From contig CABTWT010000021.1 of assembly GCA_902488555.1 (NCBI GenBank), positions 1 through 13,513 of the forward strand: a stretch of 13,513 bases of DNA. The letters run 5' to 3'. Below the pieces are notes generated by a model that did no database searches, had not been told where the DNA came from, and saw only the letters and a program-made list of their open reading frames with translations. The position numbers and the translations under genes were made by a program. This DNA comes from an uncultured Anaerococcus sp. (GTDB lineage: Bacteria; Bacillota_A; Clostridia; Tissierellales; Peptoniphilaceae). How positions within the stretch are numbered: the stretch's first letter is position 1; every line of letters begins with the position of its first letter. Of the stretch, positions 1 through 7,846 are shown one piece after another.

Positions 1-27
1 GCCGTCTTCTGCTTGAAAAAAAAAAAA
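1..27. other. Illumina P7 adapter remnant plus poly-A (non-biological contig end)
   Basis: Bases 1-15 (GCCGTCTTCTGCTTG) are identical to the last 15 bases of the reverse complement of the Illumina P7 flow-cell oligo. They are followed directly by 12 A residues at 16-27, the usual signature of a read running off the end of a short library fragment. The adapter also puts an in-frame stop (TGA at 14-16) in front of the coding frame that is open from 17 onward. Genomic sequence therefore starts at about 28; one or more of the last A bases could be genuine. This is an assembly artefact and should be trimmed. Confidence 0.95.
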
Positions 28-28
28 T

Positions 29-517
29 TTGGATGCTAAAGTAGAAATATCAATAGATGAAGCGATCAATGGTACTAGTAAAACAATAGCCGTTAAAGAT
101 GGTGATACTACAAAAAATGTAGAAATTTCTATACCAAAGGGAATAAAAAACAATAATAAGATTAAGGTAAATGGTTCAAAATTTGGTATAAATGCCTATA
201 TTTTGGCCAAAGTAATAATTAAGGAAGAAGACAACCGTAGGGTTGAAGGCAATGACATAATACAAAAGGAAAAAATTATGCCGTGGGATGCCTATTTTGG
301 AACAAAGAAAAAGATATCAACCTTGGATGGAAGTCTAATGGTAACCATACCTGAAAAGATTCATTCTGGACAAAAGATGAGATTAAAAGGATTTGGTTAT
401 AAGGATAGAAAAGGCAAGAAGGGTGATTTGATCTTGGAACTATTGATCGATAACCCAGAAAATATGAGTGAAGAAGCAAAAGAACTATACCAAAAATTAA
501 GTGAAATAGAGGGATAA
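29..517 (+). CDS. DnaJ/CbpA-type co-chaperone, C-terminal part only (5' truncated by contig end)
   Basis: This is the C-terminal substrate-binding part of an Hsp40 co-chaperone, which delivers unfolded clients to DnaK and stimulates its ATPase in the cytoplasm. The visible fragment carries two DnaJ C-terminal beta-domains. The first begins VEISIDEAINGTSKTI and contains VEISIPKGI. The second contains the typical run STLDGSLMVTIPEKIHSGQK, followed by MRLKGFG and GDLILEL. The CxxCxGxG zinc-finger repeats of classical DnaJ are absent between them, so it resembles CbpA or a type II DnaJ. The J-domain with its HPD motif and the Gly/Phe linker must lie upstream, beyond the contig end. TTG at 29 is probably an internal Leu codon, not a start: the frame is open upstream to the adapter and no ribosome binding site is present. 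The stop is 3 bases before clpB, so the two are almost certainly co-transcribed and form a disaggregation pair. Confidence 0.85.
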   Translation: MDAKVEISIDEAINGTSKTIAVKDGDTTKNVEISIPKGIKNNNKIKVNGSKFGINAYILAKVIIKEEDNRRVEGNDIIQKEKIMPWDAYFGTKKKISTLDGSLMVTIPEKIHSGQKMRLKGFGYKDRKGKKGDLILELLIDNPENMSEEAKELYQKLSEIEG

Positions 518-520
518 GTT

Positions 521-3103
521 ATGGATTATAAAAAATTTACACAAAAATCATTAGAAGCAATAAATGATGCAAATAGCATAGCAATCAAGAACTCCAATCC
601 AGAAGTTAATGAAATTCACTTAAACTATGCTAGTATTGAAAACTCAGATTCTATAGTAGCTCAAGTGATTAAAACTATGGATGTTGATTTCAATGCTTAT
701 AGAAACGAAATAAGGGATTTAGTAGAAAGACTTCCTCAAGCAAGTGGAGGCTCTGATATATATCCTACACAAACATTTACGAGAATATTACTAAAGAGTG
801 AAGATGAAGCCAAGGCTATGGGAGATAGTTTTGTTTCCCTTGAGCATATATTTTTGGCACTTTTAAATGAAAAAACTAAAGTAAGCGATATCAACAAGAG
901 ATATGGTTTGACTTACAAGACTTTTAAAAATTCTATAGAAAAGGTCAGAAAAGGTCAAAAAGTTACTAGCGATAATCCAGAAGAAACTAATAATCCTTTG
1001 GATAAATTTGGTCGTGATCTTACTCAGGAGGCTAGAGAGGGTAAAATAGATCCAGTTATAGGTCGTGATAGTGAGATAAGAAATGCCCTTAGAATTTTAT
1101 CCAGACGTAAGAAAAACAATCCAGTTTTGATTGGTAATCCTGGAGTTGGTAAAACAGCCATAGTAGAGGGACTAGCCCAAAGAATTGTAAATAACGACGT
1201 TCCAGAGCCTTTACAAGGTAGAACTATATTTTCTCTTGACATGGGTTCTCTTGTAGCAGGAGCAAAATATCGTGGCCAATTCGAAGAAAGACTAAAGGCA
1301 GTACTTGAAGAAGTACAAAATTCTGACGGTCAAATTATCATGTTTATAGATGAAATCCACACCTTGGTTGGTGCTGGCAAGTCAGAAGGTGCTATGGATG
1401 CATCAAATATTATGAAACCAATGCTAGCTCGTGGTGAGATAAAGGTAATCGGTGCAACAACCCTAAACGAATACCGTGAATATATTGAAAAAGATGGGGC
1501 GCTTGAAAGACGTTTCCAAAAAGTAATGGTCAATGAACCTAGTGTAGAAGATACTATAAGTATCCTAAGGGGTATTAAAGACAAGTACGAAATCTTCCAT
1601 GGTATTAGAATTCAAGATAGTGCCGTAATAGCTGCAGCTCAATTATCTGATAGATACATCACCGATAGATTTCTTCCAGATAAGGCCATAGACCTTATGG
1701 ATGAGGCTTGTGCAACAGTTCGTACAGAAATTGATACAATGCCAACTTATCTTGATGAGGCAAAGAGAAAATTATTGCAATTGCAAATAGAAATCACTGC
1801 TCTTAAAAAAGAAGAAGATGAATCATCAAAAGAGAGATTAAATATTCTAGAAAAAGAATTAGCTGACCTATCAGAAAAATATGATGCAGACTTTTTAAAA
1901 TGGAAAGAACAAAAATCTTCAATCGATGATGTAAAAAATATCAAAGAAGAAATAGATAAGGTTAAGGTTGAAATTGATAAGGCAGAACGTAATTATGACT
2001 TTGAAAAACTTTCTGAACTTAGATATGGAACTCTTCCAGGTCTTGAAGAAAAATTAAAGAAAGCAAGTGACTTATCACAAAATAATAATGAAGATTCTAT
2101 AAAAGAAGTGGTAACTGACGAAGATGTTGCTGATGTTGTAAGCAACTGGACGGGAATACCAGTATCAAAACTTGTAGAGAGCGAAAGAGAAAAGATACTA
2201 TCTTTGCCTGATAAGCTTCATCAAAGAGTAATAGGCCAAGATCAAGCAGTAGAAGCTGTTTCAGAAGCTATAATTCGTGCTAGAAGTGGACTAAAGGATG
2301 CATCTAAACCTATTGGATCTTTTATTTTCCTAGGTCCAACTGGTGTTGGTAAGACAGAACTTGCAAAAGCATTATCTGAAGCAATGTTTGATGATGAGAA
2401 CCATATGATTAGAATTGATATGAGTGAATATATGGAAAAATACTCAGTATCAAGACTTATAGGTGCAGCTCCAGGTTATGTAGGTTATGAAGAAGGTGGC
2501 CAACTAACAGAAGCAGTACGCCGTATGCCTTATGCAGTTATCTTATTTGATGAGATTGAAAAAGCTCATCCTGATGTATTTAATATATTATTACAAGTCC
2601 TAGATGATGGCAGATTAACTGATAGTATGGGTAGAACAGTAGACTTTAAAAATACAATTATTATAATGACTTCAAATATAGGAAGCCAATATTTATTAGA
2701 TGGTCTAAAAGATGATGGTAGCATTGATGATATGAATCAAAAATTAGTAGAAGAAGCTTTAAGAACTTCTTTTAAACCAGAATTCTTAAACCGTATTGAT
2801 GATATAGTAATGTTTAGCCCACTAACTAGCGATCAAGTTTATAAGATTATAGACTTACAAGTGGCTGATATTAGAAATAGATTAAAAGACTTAAATATAG
2901 ACTTGGATATAACTCCACGAGCTAAGGAATATATTCTTGCCAATTCTTACGATGTAGACTATGGTGCAAGACCAGTAAAAAGATACCTTCAAAAGAATGT
3001 TGAAACAAAACTAGGTAAGCTCATTATTGAAGGCAAAGTAAAAGCAAAAGATAAGGCAATACTAGACCTTGGAGAAAATAATGAATTAACTTTCAAAGTT
3101 TGA
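521..3103 (+). CDS. clpB: ClpB/Hsp104-type ATP-dependent protein disaggregase
   Basis: ClpB is a hexameric cytoplasmic AAA+ chaperone that threads aggregated proteins through its pore, working with DnaK/DnaJ. At 860 residues it has the usual family length. Domain order is a fairly divergent N-domain (about 1-150), AAA-1, a charged coiled-coil middle domain (about 400-530), which separates ClpB from ClpA/ClpC, then AAA-2. Visible key residues are Walker A GNPGVGKT (205-212) and Walker B FIDE (E278) in AAA-1, with arginine fingers R330/R331 in GALERRF. AAA-2 has Walker A GPTGVGKT (605-612), Walker B LFDE (E678), R758 in EFLNRID and sensor-2 R817 in GARPVKR. All catalytic positions look intact. 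No ClpP-binding IGF/L loop was noticed, which fits a disaggregase rather than a protease partner. The start is ATG, with AGAGGG about 7 bases upstream inside the end of the dnaJ-like gene. A heat-shock promoter would lie off-window. Confidence 0.97.
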   Translation: MDYKKFTQKSLEAINDANSIAIKNSNPEVNEIHLNYASIENSDSIVAQVIKTMDVDFNAYRNEIRDLVERLPQASGGSDIYPTQTFTRILLKSEDEAKAMGDSFVSLEHIFLALLNEKTKVSDINKRYGLTYKTFKNSIEKVRKGQKVTSDNPEETNNPLDKFGRDLTQEAREGKIDPVIGRDSEIRNALRILSRRKKNNPVLIGNPGVGKTAIVEGLAQRIVNNDVPEPLQGRTIFSLDMGSLVAGAKYRGQFEERLKAVLEEVQNSDGQIIMFIDEIHTLVGAGKSEGAMDASNIMKPMLARGEIKVIGATTLNEYREYIEKDGALERRFQKVMVNEPSVEDTISILRGIKDKYEIFHGIRIQDSAVIAAAQLSDRYITDRFLPDKAIDLMDEACATVRTEIDTMPTYLDEAKRKLLQLQIEITALKKEEDESSKERLNILEKELADLSEKYDADFLKWKEQKSSIDDVKNIKEEIDKVKVEIDKAERNYDFEKLSELRYGTLPGLEEKLKKASDLSQNNNEDSIKEVVTDEDVADVVSNWTGIPVSKLVESEREKILSLPDKLHQRVIGQDQAVEAVSEAIIRARSGLKDASKPIGSFIFLGPTGVGKTELAKALSEAMFDDENHMIRIDMSEYMEKYSVSRLIGAAPGYVGYEEGGQLTEAVRRMPYAVILFDEIEKAHPDVFNILLQVLDDGRLTDSMGRTVDFKNTIIIMTSNIGSQYLLDGLKDDGSIDDMNQKLVEEALRTSFKPEFLNRIDDIVMFSPLTSDQVYKIIDLQVADIRNRLKDLNIDLDITPRAKEYILANSYDVDYGARPVKRYLQKNVETKLGKLIIEGKVKAKDKAILDLGENNELTFKV

Positions 3104-3104
3104 T

Positions 3105-3131
3105 AAGGACGGGCTTTACGGCCCGTTTTTT
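3105..3131 (+). terminator. Rho-independent terminator of the dnaJ-clpB unit
   Basis: A GC-rich stem ACGGGC (3109-3114) pairs with GCCCGT (3121-3126) around a 6-base TTTACG loop and is followed by six T residues (3126-3131). Flanking A/G bases can extend the stem into the T-run. It starts just after the clpB TGA and separates the chaperone unit from the NrdR-controlled promoter. Confidence 0.92.
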
Positions 3132-3144
3132 ATACCCTAGCAAA

Positions 3145-3190
3145 ACACTATATATAGTATGTCATTTACAAATAACACTACATATGGTAT
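3145..3190 (+). promoter_or_regulatory. Tandem NrdR boxes upstream of nrdD
   Basis: Two 16-bp near-palindromes match the conserved NrdR box (consensus about acaCwAtATaTwgtgt): ACACTATATATAGTAT at 3145-3160 and ACACTACATATGGTAT at 3175-3190. Start-to-start distance is 30 bp, close to three helical turns, as is usual for paired NrdR sites. Box 2 overlaps the -10 element and box 1 lies just upstream of the -35 element, an arrangement suited to repression. NrdR is known to repress ribonucleotide reductase operons when its ATP-cone carries dATP/ATP. The nrdR gene itself is not in this window. Confidence 0.9.
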
Positions 3191-3193
3191 ACT
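3165..3193 (+). promoter_or_regulatory. Sigma-A-type promoter of the nrdDG transcript
   Basis: A -35 hexamer TTTACA (3165-3170) and a -10 hexamer TATACT (3188-3193) are separated by exactly 17 bp, each one mismatch from consensus (TTGACA, TATAAT). Transcription would start near 3200, giving a short leader before the GGAGGGG Shine-Dalgarno (3206-3212) and the ATG at 3218. The -10 element shares bases with NrdR box 2. Confidence 0.8.
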
Positions 3194-3217
3194 TTTATAG
3201 AAAATGGAGGGGTAAAT

Positions 3218-5335
3218 ATGACTGAAGTAATAAAAAGAGACGGTAGAAAAACTGAATTCAATACGGAAAAAATTGTAATAGCTATAGAAAAAGCAATGAA
3301 AAGTCCAAGTGGTATATACATAGAAAATCAAGCAAGTGAAATTGCAAATGAGATTAAAAACGAAGTTGAAGATAAAGAAATATCCATATATGACATAGAA
3401 GATTTAGTTTATTATAAATTAATCGAGAGAAGTAATCCTGCCACAGCTAGAGCCTATGAATCCTACAAGTCAATACAAACATACAAAAGAGAGCAAAACA
3501 CTTCCGATAAAGATATATTATCTCTATTAAATATGACAAATATAGATGTAATGGAGGAAAATTCTAATAAGAATCCTGTAATTGCATCTACCCAAAGGGA
3601 TTTGATAGCTGGAGAAGTTGCAAAAGATATAGCAAAAAGAAAGCTTATACCTGCTGATTTGGTAGAAGCTCACGAATCAGGGGCAATCCATATCCACGAC
3701 CTTGACTACCTAATTCAACCCATATTTAACTGTTGTTTAGTAGATATGAAAGATATGCTTGACAATGGGACTGTAATTAATGGCAAGATGATAGAAAGTC
3801 CAAAGTCTTTTCAAGTAGCCTGTAACGTGATGACTCAAATTATAGCCCAGATTGCATCAAATCAATATGGTGGTCAGTCAATAAACATATCCTGTCTAAG
3901 CCCATATCTAAAAAAGTCCTACAAGAAGAATCTTAAATTAGCAAACGAGACTCTGGAAGATAGTAAAAAAGCTGAGTCGATGGCAACTGCTATGACCCAA
4001 AAAGACTTGGAATCAGGTATACAAACTATTCAATACCAGATAAATACCCTTATGACTAGCAACGGTCAAGCTCCATTTGTAACACTATTTATGCACACAG
4101 ATGAGAACGATCCATACCTAGATCAAACTGTAAAAATTATTGAAGAAATCCTCAAACAAAGGATACAAGGGATAAAAAACGAAGCAGGTGTCTACGTTAC
4201 ACCAGCCTTTCCAAAGCTAATATATGTCCTAGATGAAAATAATATCCATGAAGACAGCAAGTATTACTATCTAACGGAACTTGCGAGCAAATGCACTGCT
4301 AAAAGAATGTATCCTGATTATATTTCTGCTAAGAAGATGAGAGAAAATTACGAGGGAAATGTATTTTCTCCAATGGGATGCAGGGCATTTTTGCCTCCAT
4401 ATAAGGATGAAAATGGCAAGTACAAATTTGATGGAAGATTCAATATGGGAGTTTGTACCATCAATCTCCCACAAATAGGAATCCTTGCTAGAAATGACCA
4501 AGATAAATTCTTTGAAATTCTCGATAAAAGACTAGATCTTGTCAAAGAAGTTGGCCTATTGAGATATGAACATCTATCAAAAGTAACAAGTGATAGTTCC
4601 CCAATCCACTTTAGCCATGGGGCTATAGCAAGACTGCCAAAACACACACCTATAAAGCCACTTCTTGAAAATGGCTATGCTACAGTTACTATCGGTTACA
4701 TTGGAATTTACGAAGCAAGTATTCTTGTTACTGGAAAGTCTCATACAAGTGAAGTAGGCAAAGAATTTGCTAAGAAAATAATGAAATTATTAAATGATAA
4801 AAAAGAAGAATGGACTAAGGAATACGGAATAGCCTTTGCTGTTTACGGCACGCCGGCCGAAAGTTTGACCCATAGATTTTGCTCAATTGATAAGAAAAGA
4901 TTTGGTGATATCAAAGATGTAACAGACAAGGGATATTATACAAATTCTTTCCATGTTGATGTAAGAGAAGAAATCTCTGTATTTGATAAGTTTGATTTTG
5001 AAAGTGAATTCCAAGCTCTTTCAACAGGTGGTTGTATTTCCTATGCTGAAATACCGAATATGACAAAAAACCACCAGGCACTATTAACTATGATTAAATA
5101 TATTTACGACCATATCCAATATGCTGAGTTTAACACAAAATCTGACTATTGCGCTAACTGTGGATTTGATGGTGAAATTCTATTAAATGATGAGAACGAA
5201 TGGTACTGTCCAAATTGTGGTAACAAAGACCGCAGCACAATTACTGTGGTTCGTAGGACCTGTGGCTACCTTGGAGAAAACTTTTGGAATGAAGGAAGGA
5301 CAAAAGAAATAAAAGCTAGGGTACTTCATATATGA
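3218..5335 (+). CDS. nrdD: Anaerobic (class III) ribonucleoside-triphosphate reductase, catalytic subunit
   Basis: NrdD reduces ribonucleoside triphosphates to dNTPs by glycyl-radical chemistry; the radical is destroyed by oxygen, so the gene implies anaerobic growth. The 705 residues contain an N-terminal ATP-cone (about 2-95, starting VIKRDGRKTEFN) for dATP/ATP allosteric control, then the ten-stranded catalytic barrel. Cys172 (or the adjacent Cys173) in FNCCLVDM and Cys388 in MGCRAF align by position with the E. coli active-site cysteines C175 and C384. Near the C-terminus, CANCG (C645, C648) and CPNCG (C664, C667) form the structural zinc site. RRTCGYLG places the glycyl radical at Gly683 (E. 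coli G681). All key residues are present. ATG is chosen because GGAGGGG sits five bases upstream. The last bases overlap nrdG by ATGA, so translation is probably coupled. Regulation is by the two NrdR boxes upstream. Confidence 0.97.
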   Translation: MTEVIKRDGRKTEFNTEKIVIAIEKAMKSPSGIYIENQASEIANEIKNEVEDKEISIYDIEDLVYYKLIERSNPATARAYESYKSIQTYKREQNTSDKDILSLLNMTNIDVMEENSNKNPVIASTQRDLIAGEVAKDIAKRKLIPADLVEAHESGAIHIHDLDYLIQPIFNCCLVDMKDMLDNGTVINGKMIESPKSFQVACNVMTQIIAQIASNQYGGQSINISCLSPYLKKSYKKNLKLANETLEDSKKAESMATAMTQKDLESGIQTIQYQINTLMTSNGQAPFVTLFMHTDENDPYLDQTVKIIEEILKQRIQGIKNEAGVYVTPAFPKLIYVLDENNIHEDSKYYYLTELASKCTAKRMYPDYISAKKMRENYEGNVFSPMGCRAFLPPYKDENGKYKFDGRFNMGVCTINLPQIGILARNDQDKFFEILDKRLDLVKEVGLLRYEHLSKVTSDSSPIHFSHGAIARLPKHTPIKPLLENGYATVTIGYIGIYEASILVTGKSHTSEVGKEFAKKIMKLLNDKKEEWTKEYGIAFAVYGTPAESLTHRFCSIDKKRFGDIKDVTDKGYYTNSFHVDVREEISVFDKFDFESEFQALSTGGCISYAEIPNMTKNHQALLTMIKYIYDHIQYAEFNTKSDYCANCGFDGEILLNDENEWYCPNCGNKDRSTITVVRRTCGYLGENFWNEGRTKEIKARVLHI

Positions 5336-5823
5336 ATTATGGACAAATAAGAAAATATGATATAGCAAATGGACCAGGAATTAGGACCAGCATATTTGTA
5401 ACAGGATGTAGTCTAAACTGCAAAAACTGCTTTAACAAGGATTACCAAAACCCTAATTTTGGAAACACCTGGACTGAAAAAGAAGATAAAATAATAACTT
5501 CATATTTAAATGATCCAAATGTGTCAGGCCTAACCATTCTTGGTGGCGAGCCATTCGAAAATGCCGAAGATCTCATTAGCTTATTAAGGAAAATAAAAAC
5601 AAATAAATCAATTTGGATATACTCTGGGTATACTTACGAATACCTAATAAAAAATAATAAAACTTTAGAACTTCTAAAGCTTATAGATGTTTTAGTTGAT
5701 GGACCATTCATAGAAGATCTTAAGGACTTAAATCTCTATTACAGAGGTTCAAGAAATCAAAGAATAATTGATGTTAAAGAAAGTTTGCTAAATGATGAAC
5801 TTATCCTCCTCGATGGGTATTAA
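5332..5823 (+). CDS. nrdG: Anaerobic ribonucleotide reductase activating protein (radical SAM activase)
   Basis: NrdG uses a [4Fe-4S] cluster and S-adenosylmethionine to abstract a hydrogen from the NrdD glycine, creating the glycyl radical at Gly683 of its partner. The 163-residue protein has the short length expected for this family. It shows the radical-SAM signature CxxxCxxC as C26-SLN-C30-KN-C33, and the SAM-binding GGE motif at 71-73 (LGGEPF). The N-terminal YGQIRKYDIANGPGIRTSIF is also characteristic of glycyl-radical activases. It starts inside the nrdD stop (ATGA, 4-base overlap) and has no strong ribosome binding site of its own (only weak purine runs upstream), which suggests translational coupling that keeps the two subunits in ratio. 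Only 25 bases, with no terminator, separate it from lemA. Confidence 0.96.
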   Translation: MNYGQIRKYDIANGPGIRTSIFVTGCSLNCKNCFNKDYQNPNFGNTWTEKEDKIITSYLNDPNVSGLTILGGEPFENAEDLISLLRKIKTNKSIWIYSGYTYEYLIKNNKTLELLKLIDVLVDGPFIEDLKDLNLYYRGSRNQRIIDVKESLLNDELILLDGY

Positions 5824-5848
5824 TAATATATAGACAATAGGAGGAAAT

Positions 5849-6442
5849 ATGAAAAATAAGAACAATAAAAAATCAGGTTTTGGTACTGTAGGCATCATAA
5901 TTGCAATAGTTGTGATTCTATTAGTCCTAACAGTTCCGACCTACAATAGACTTGCAGGAGCTCGTGAAGATGTAAACGAAGCCTACGCTCAAGTGCAAAA
6001 TGTTGTACAAAGAAGAGCTGACTTGATACCAAACCTTGTAAACACAGTAAAGGGTTATTCTGATTATGAAGGAGAGACCTTAACAAAGGTAACTGAAGCA
6101 AGGGCTGGAGTTAAAAATGCATCTTCACCACAAGAATTGGCAGACGCTAATGAAAAAGTTAGCCAAGCTATAAGAGATATTAACGTTGTAGCAGAAGCTT
6201 ACCCAGACCTAAAAGCAAATACCCAGTACACACAACTTATGGATGAACTTGCCGGTTCTGAAAATAGGATTTCTGTCGAAAGAGGAAATTATAACAGCGC
6301 AGTAAAGAAATATAATTCTGACATTAAAAAATTCCCAACTAATATTATAGCTGGAATTACTGGCTATGACCAAGCAGAGTATTTCCAAGCAAGTGAAGGA
6401 AGCGAAAACGCACCAACTGTCGATTTTAGCAAAGATAATTAG
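5849..6442 (+). CDS. lemA: LemA family membrane-anchored protein
   Basis: A LemA-family protein of 197 residues, close to the usual 185-200. It has a short basic N-terminus, one hydrophobic segment (about 12-28, GTVGIIIAIVVILLVL) and then a long helical domain. Family hallmarks are visible: YNRL directly after the membrane segment, RRADLIPNLVNTVKGYSDYE, TLTKVTEAR, AEAYPDLKAN, ENRISVERGNYNSAVKKYN and the end FPTNIIAGITGY. The helical part is probably extracytoplasmic. The biochemical role of LemA is not established. Members are commonly encoded next to TPM-domain proteins, as here with the gene that starts 9 bases downstream. The start is ATG with a perfect AGGAGG (5839-5844) four bases upstream. 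No promoter or terminator is seen between nrdG and this gene, so it probably shares the nrdDG transcript. The C-terminal tail after ITGY is acidic and low complexity. Confidence 0.92.
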   Translation: MKNKNNKKSGFGTVGIIIAIVVILLVLTVPTYNRLAGAREDVNEAYAQVQNVVQRRADLIPNLVNTVKGYSDYEGETLTKVTEARAGVKNASSPQELADANEKVSQAIRDINVVAEAYPDLKANTQYTQLMDELAGSENRISVERGNYNSAVKKYNSDIKKFPTNIIAGITGYDQAEYFQASEGSENAPTVDFSKDN

Positions 6443-6451
6443 AGGTGGATT

Positions 6452-7303
6452 ATGAAAAAGGGAAAATTTGTAGGAATAAATCTATTAATATCTTTACTTA
6501 TCTTACTTTTTCCCCTAAAATCTATGGCGTCACTGCCAGCTATACCAAGCGACTTTTACTATGACGAACTTGGCATGCTAGATTATAGCACTAAGGAAAA
6601 TATTACTAAAACCAACAAGGAATTAGTAAGTAAAACTGGATCTCAAGTAATGGTTGCAACAGTAAAGAATACAAATGGACTTCCAGCAAGAGATTTGGGA
6701 CCACAAATATTTAACAAGTGGAAAATAGGAGACAAAGATAAGAAAAATGGTGTTTTAATATTAATTAGCGAAGATGACTTATCAGGCAAGAGAGAAGTAT
6801 TCATAACTACAGGTTATGGCATCGAAGGTAGACTCAACGATGGAAAAGTTGGTAGAATCATTGATAATTTTATGCTTGAAGATTTAAAAGATGGTAACTA
6901 TTCAAAGGCAATCAATGAAGGATTCAATGCTATAGTAGCTGAAGTTGCTGATGAGTACAATGTTAAGCTTGATGGTAATTACGAATATTATCTAAATGAA
7001 AATGCTGGTTCTGGCTATGAGATAAGCTTTGGAACTTTGTTTATGATGCTTGTAGTATTTATTGTGATTTCTAATATGCTCAATAGATCTAGATTCTACG
7101 GTAGAAATAGGGGTAGATACTATAGAGGCTATCCACGCTATAGAAGATATCACAATGACCCATTTGATTCCTATACTTGGACAAATTCTTCCAATTCATT
7201 TGGTGGTTCATTTGGTGGATCTTCATCAAATTCTAGCTTTTCTGGAGGATTCACAAGTGGCGGTGGTAGCTCTGGTGGCGGAGGAGCTGGCAGGAGTTTT
7301 TAA
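6452..7303 (+). CDS. TPM-domain (YgcG-like) secreted/membrane protein
   Basis: This 283-residue protein has an N-terminal signal peptide (about 1-26: KKGK, then LLISLLILLFPL, with a plausible cut after SMA). A TPM domain follows at about 33-165, with the typical opening FYYDELGMLDYSTKENI and the core VMVATVKNTNGLPARDLG, FNKWKIGDKDKKNGVLILIS and GYGIEGRLNDGKVGRIID. A single membrane helix follows at about 193-211, then an Arg/Tyr-rich juxtamembrane stretch (212-235). The Ser/Gly-rich tail ends GGGGAGRSF, as in many YgcG-type proteins. TPM domains occur in thylakoid repair proteins (TLP18.3/Psb32) and in many bacterial envelope proteins, with phosphatase or chaperone-like roles proposed. No firm function can be given here. 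The ATG start has AGAGG seven bases upstream. It follows lemA by 9 bases, and the two probably act together at the envelope. Confidence 0.9.
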   Translation: MKKGKFVGINLLISLLILLFPLKSMASLPAIPSDFYYDELGMLDYSTKENITKTNKELVSKTGSQVMVATVKNTNGLPARDLGPQIFNKWKIGDKDKKNGVLILISEDDLSGKREVFITTGYGIEGRLNDGKVGRIIDNFMLEDLKDGNYSKAINEGFNAIVAEVADEYNVKLDGNYEYYLNENAGSGYEISFGTLFMMLVVFIVISNMLNRSRFYGRNRGRYYRGYPRYRRYHNDPFDSYTWTNSSNSFGGSFGGSSSNSSFSGGFTSGGGSSGGGGAGRSF

Positions 7304-7312
7304 GGAGAAAGG

Positions 7313-7819
7313 ATGTATGGATATTTAGCAAGCCATTTTTTCAACGATGCCATGTTTAAATGGACTGAAGATTTGGCCAAAATAATAGAAGAAAGAACTG
7401 AACTAGATTTATATGTGCCACAAAGAAATGCAGATATCAATGATAAGAAAAATAATGATGACATCATAACTGATATAAAAATAGCTCAGGCTGACACAGC
7501 AGAACTAAAAAAATCCAATGTACTAATAGCTTGTCTTGATGGACTAACTATAGACGATGGAGTTGCCGGAGAAATAATGGCTCATGGGGTCATGGCAGAA
7601 ATGGAAGAGGAAAATAATATTGATTTTCCAAGACTTATCATTGGTATAATAACCGATATGAGATATCTTGGCACTGGTGAAAACAAACTTTACAGAAATT
7701 TGATGATAGTAGGTAAGGTAAAGGAACATGGTCATCTGGTTGTTGGTTATGCTGGAGATGATTCATATGTTGATGAAGTTATAGATCATATAAATAAATT
7801 TATAGAAGAAAATAAATGA
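7313..7819 (+). CDS. Nucleoside 2-deoxyribosyltransferase family protein
   Basis: The 168 residues match the nucleoside 2-deoxyribosyltransferase fold (Rossmann-like, PF05014 type). These enzymes move 2-deoxyribose between nucleobases, or hydrolyse the N-glycosidic bond, in nucleoside salvage. The opening GYLASHFFN matches the family YLASPFFN substrate loop. Spacing of the acidic residues fits the Lactobacillus leichmannii enzyme: D61 (D72), D81 (D92) and E87 (catalytic nucleophile E98) in DGLTIDDGVAGEI. Because of its size and divergence it could act as a deoxyribosyltransferase or as a nucleoside (2-deoxyribosyl) hydrolase; substrate cannot be read from sequence. The start is ATG; its AAGGAG (7302-7307) overlaps the stop codon of the TPM gene, indicating co-transcription. 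Its place at the end of the nrdDG transcript suggests salvage of deoxynucleosides alongside de novo dNTP synthesis. A terminator follows directly. Confidence 0.85.
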   Translation: MYGYLASHFFNDAMFKWTEDLAKIIEERTELDLYVPQRNADINDKKNNDDIITDIKIAQADTAELKKSNVLIACLDGLTIDDGVAGEIMAHGVMAEMEEENNIDFPRLIIGIITDMRYLGTGENKLYRNLMIVGKVKEHGHLVVGYAGDDSYVDEVIDHINKFIEENK

Positions 7820-7846
7820 GGGGCTAAAAATTTAGCCCCAATTTTT
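7820..7846 (+). terminator. Rho-independent terminator after the nrdDG-lemA-tpm-ndt unit, possibly bidirectional
   Basis: GGGGCTAA (7820-7827) pairs with TTAGCCCC (7832-7839) around a 4-base loop and is followed by TTTTT (7842-7846). It starts right after the stop codon at 7817-7819. The convergent folT-like gene ends at 7845, inside the T-run. In the minus direction the hairpin is followed by a moderately T-rich stretch, so it may serve both genes; the plus orientation is the stronger one. Confidence 0.9.

Noticed and set aside
16..27. A12 homopolymer as a phase-variable repeat or promoter tract
   Set aside because: It follows adapter sequence directly and is the usual no-signal tail of read-through.
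29..31. TTG as the true start of the DnaJ-like protein
   Set aside because: The frame is open upstream to the adapter, there is no Shine-Dalgarno, and the encoded protein lacks the J-domain. It is an internal Leu codon of a truncated gene.
4348..4647. Minus-strand 99-codon reading frame within nrdD
   Set aside because: It lies fully opposite conserved nrdD coding sequence, without a ribosome binding site or recognisable domain.
5824..5848. Promoter between nrdG and lemA
   Set aside because: The 25 bases hold only a Shine-Dalgarno and an A/T stretch. No -35/-10 pair can be placed with confidence.
7180..7303. Ser/Gly-rich 3' end of the TPM gene as a frameshift or repeat expansion
   Set aside because: Gly/Ser tails ending GGGGAGRSF-like are normal for YgcG/TPM proteins, and the stop is correctly coupled to the next ribosome binding site.
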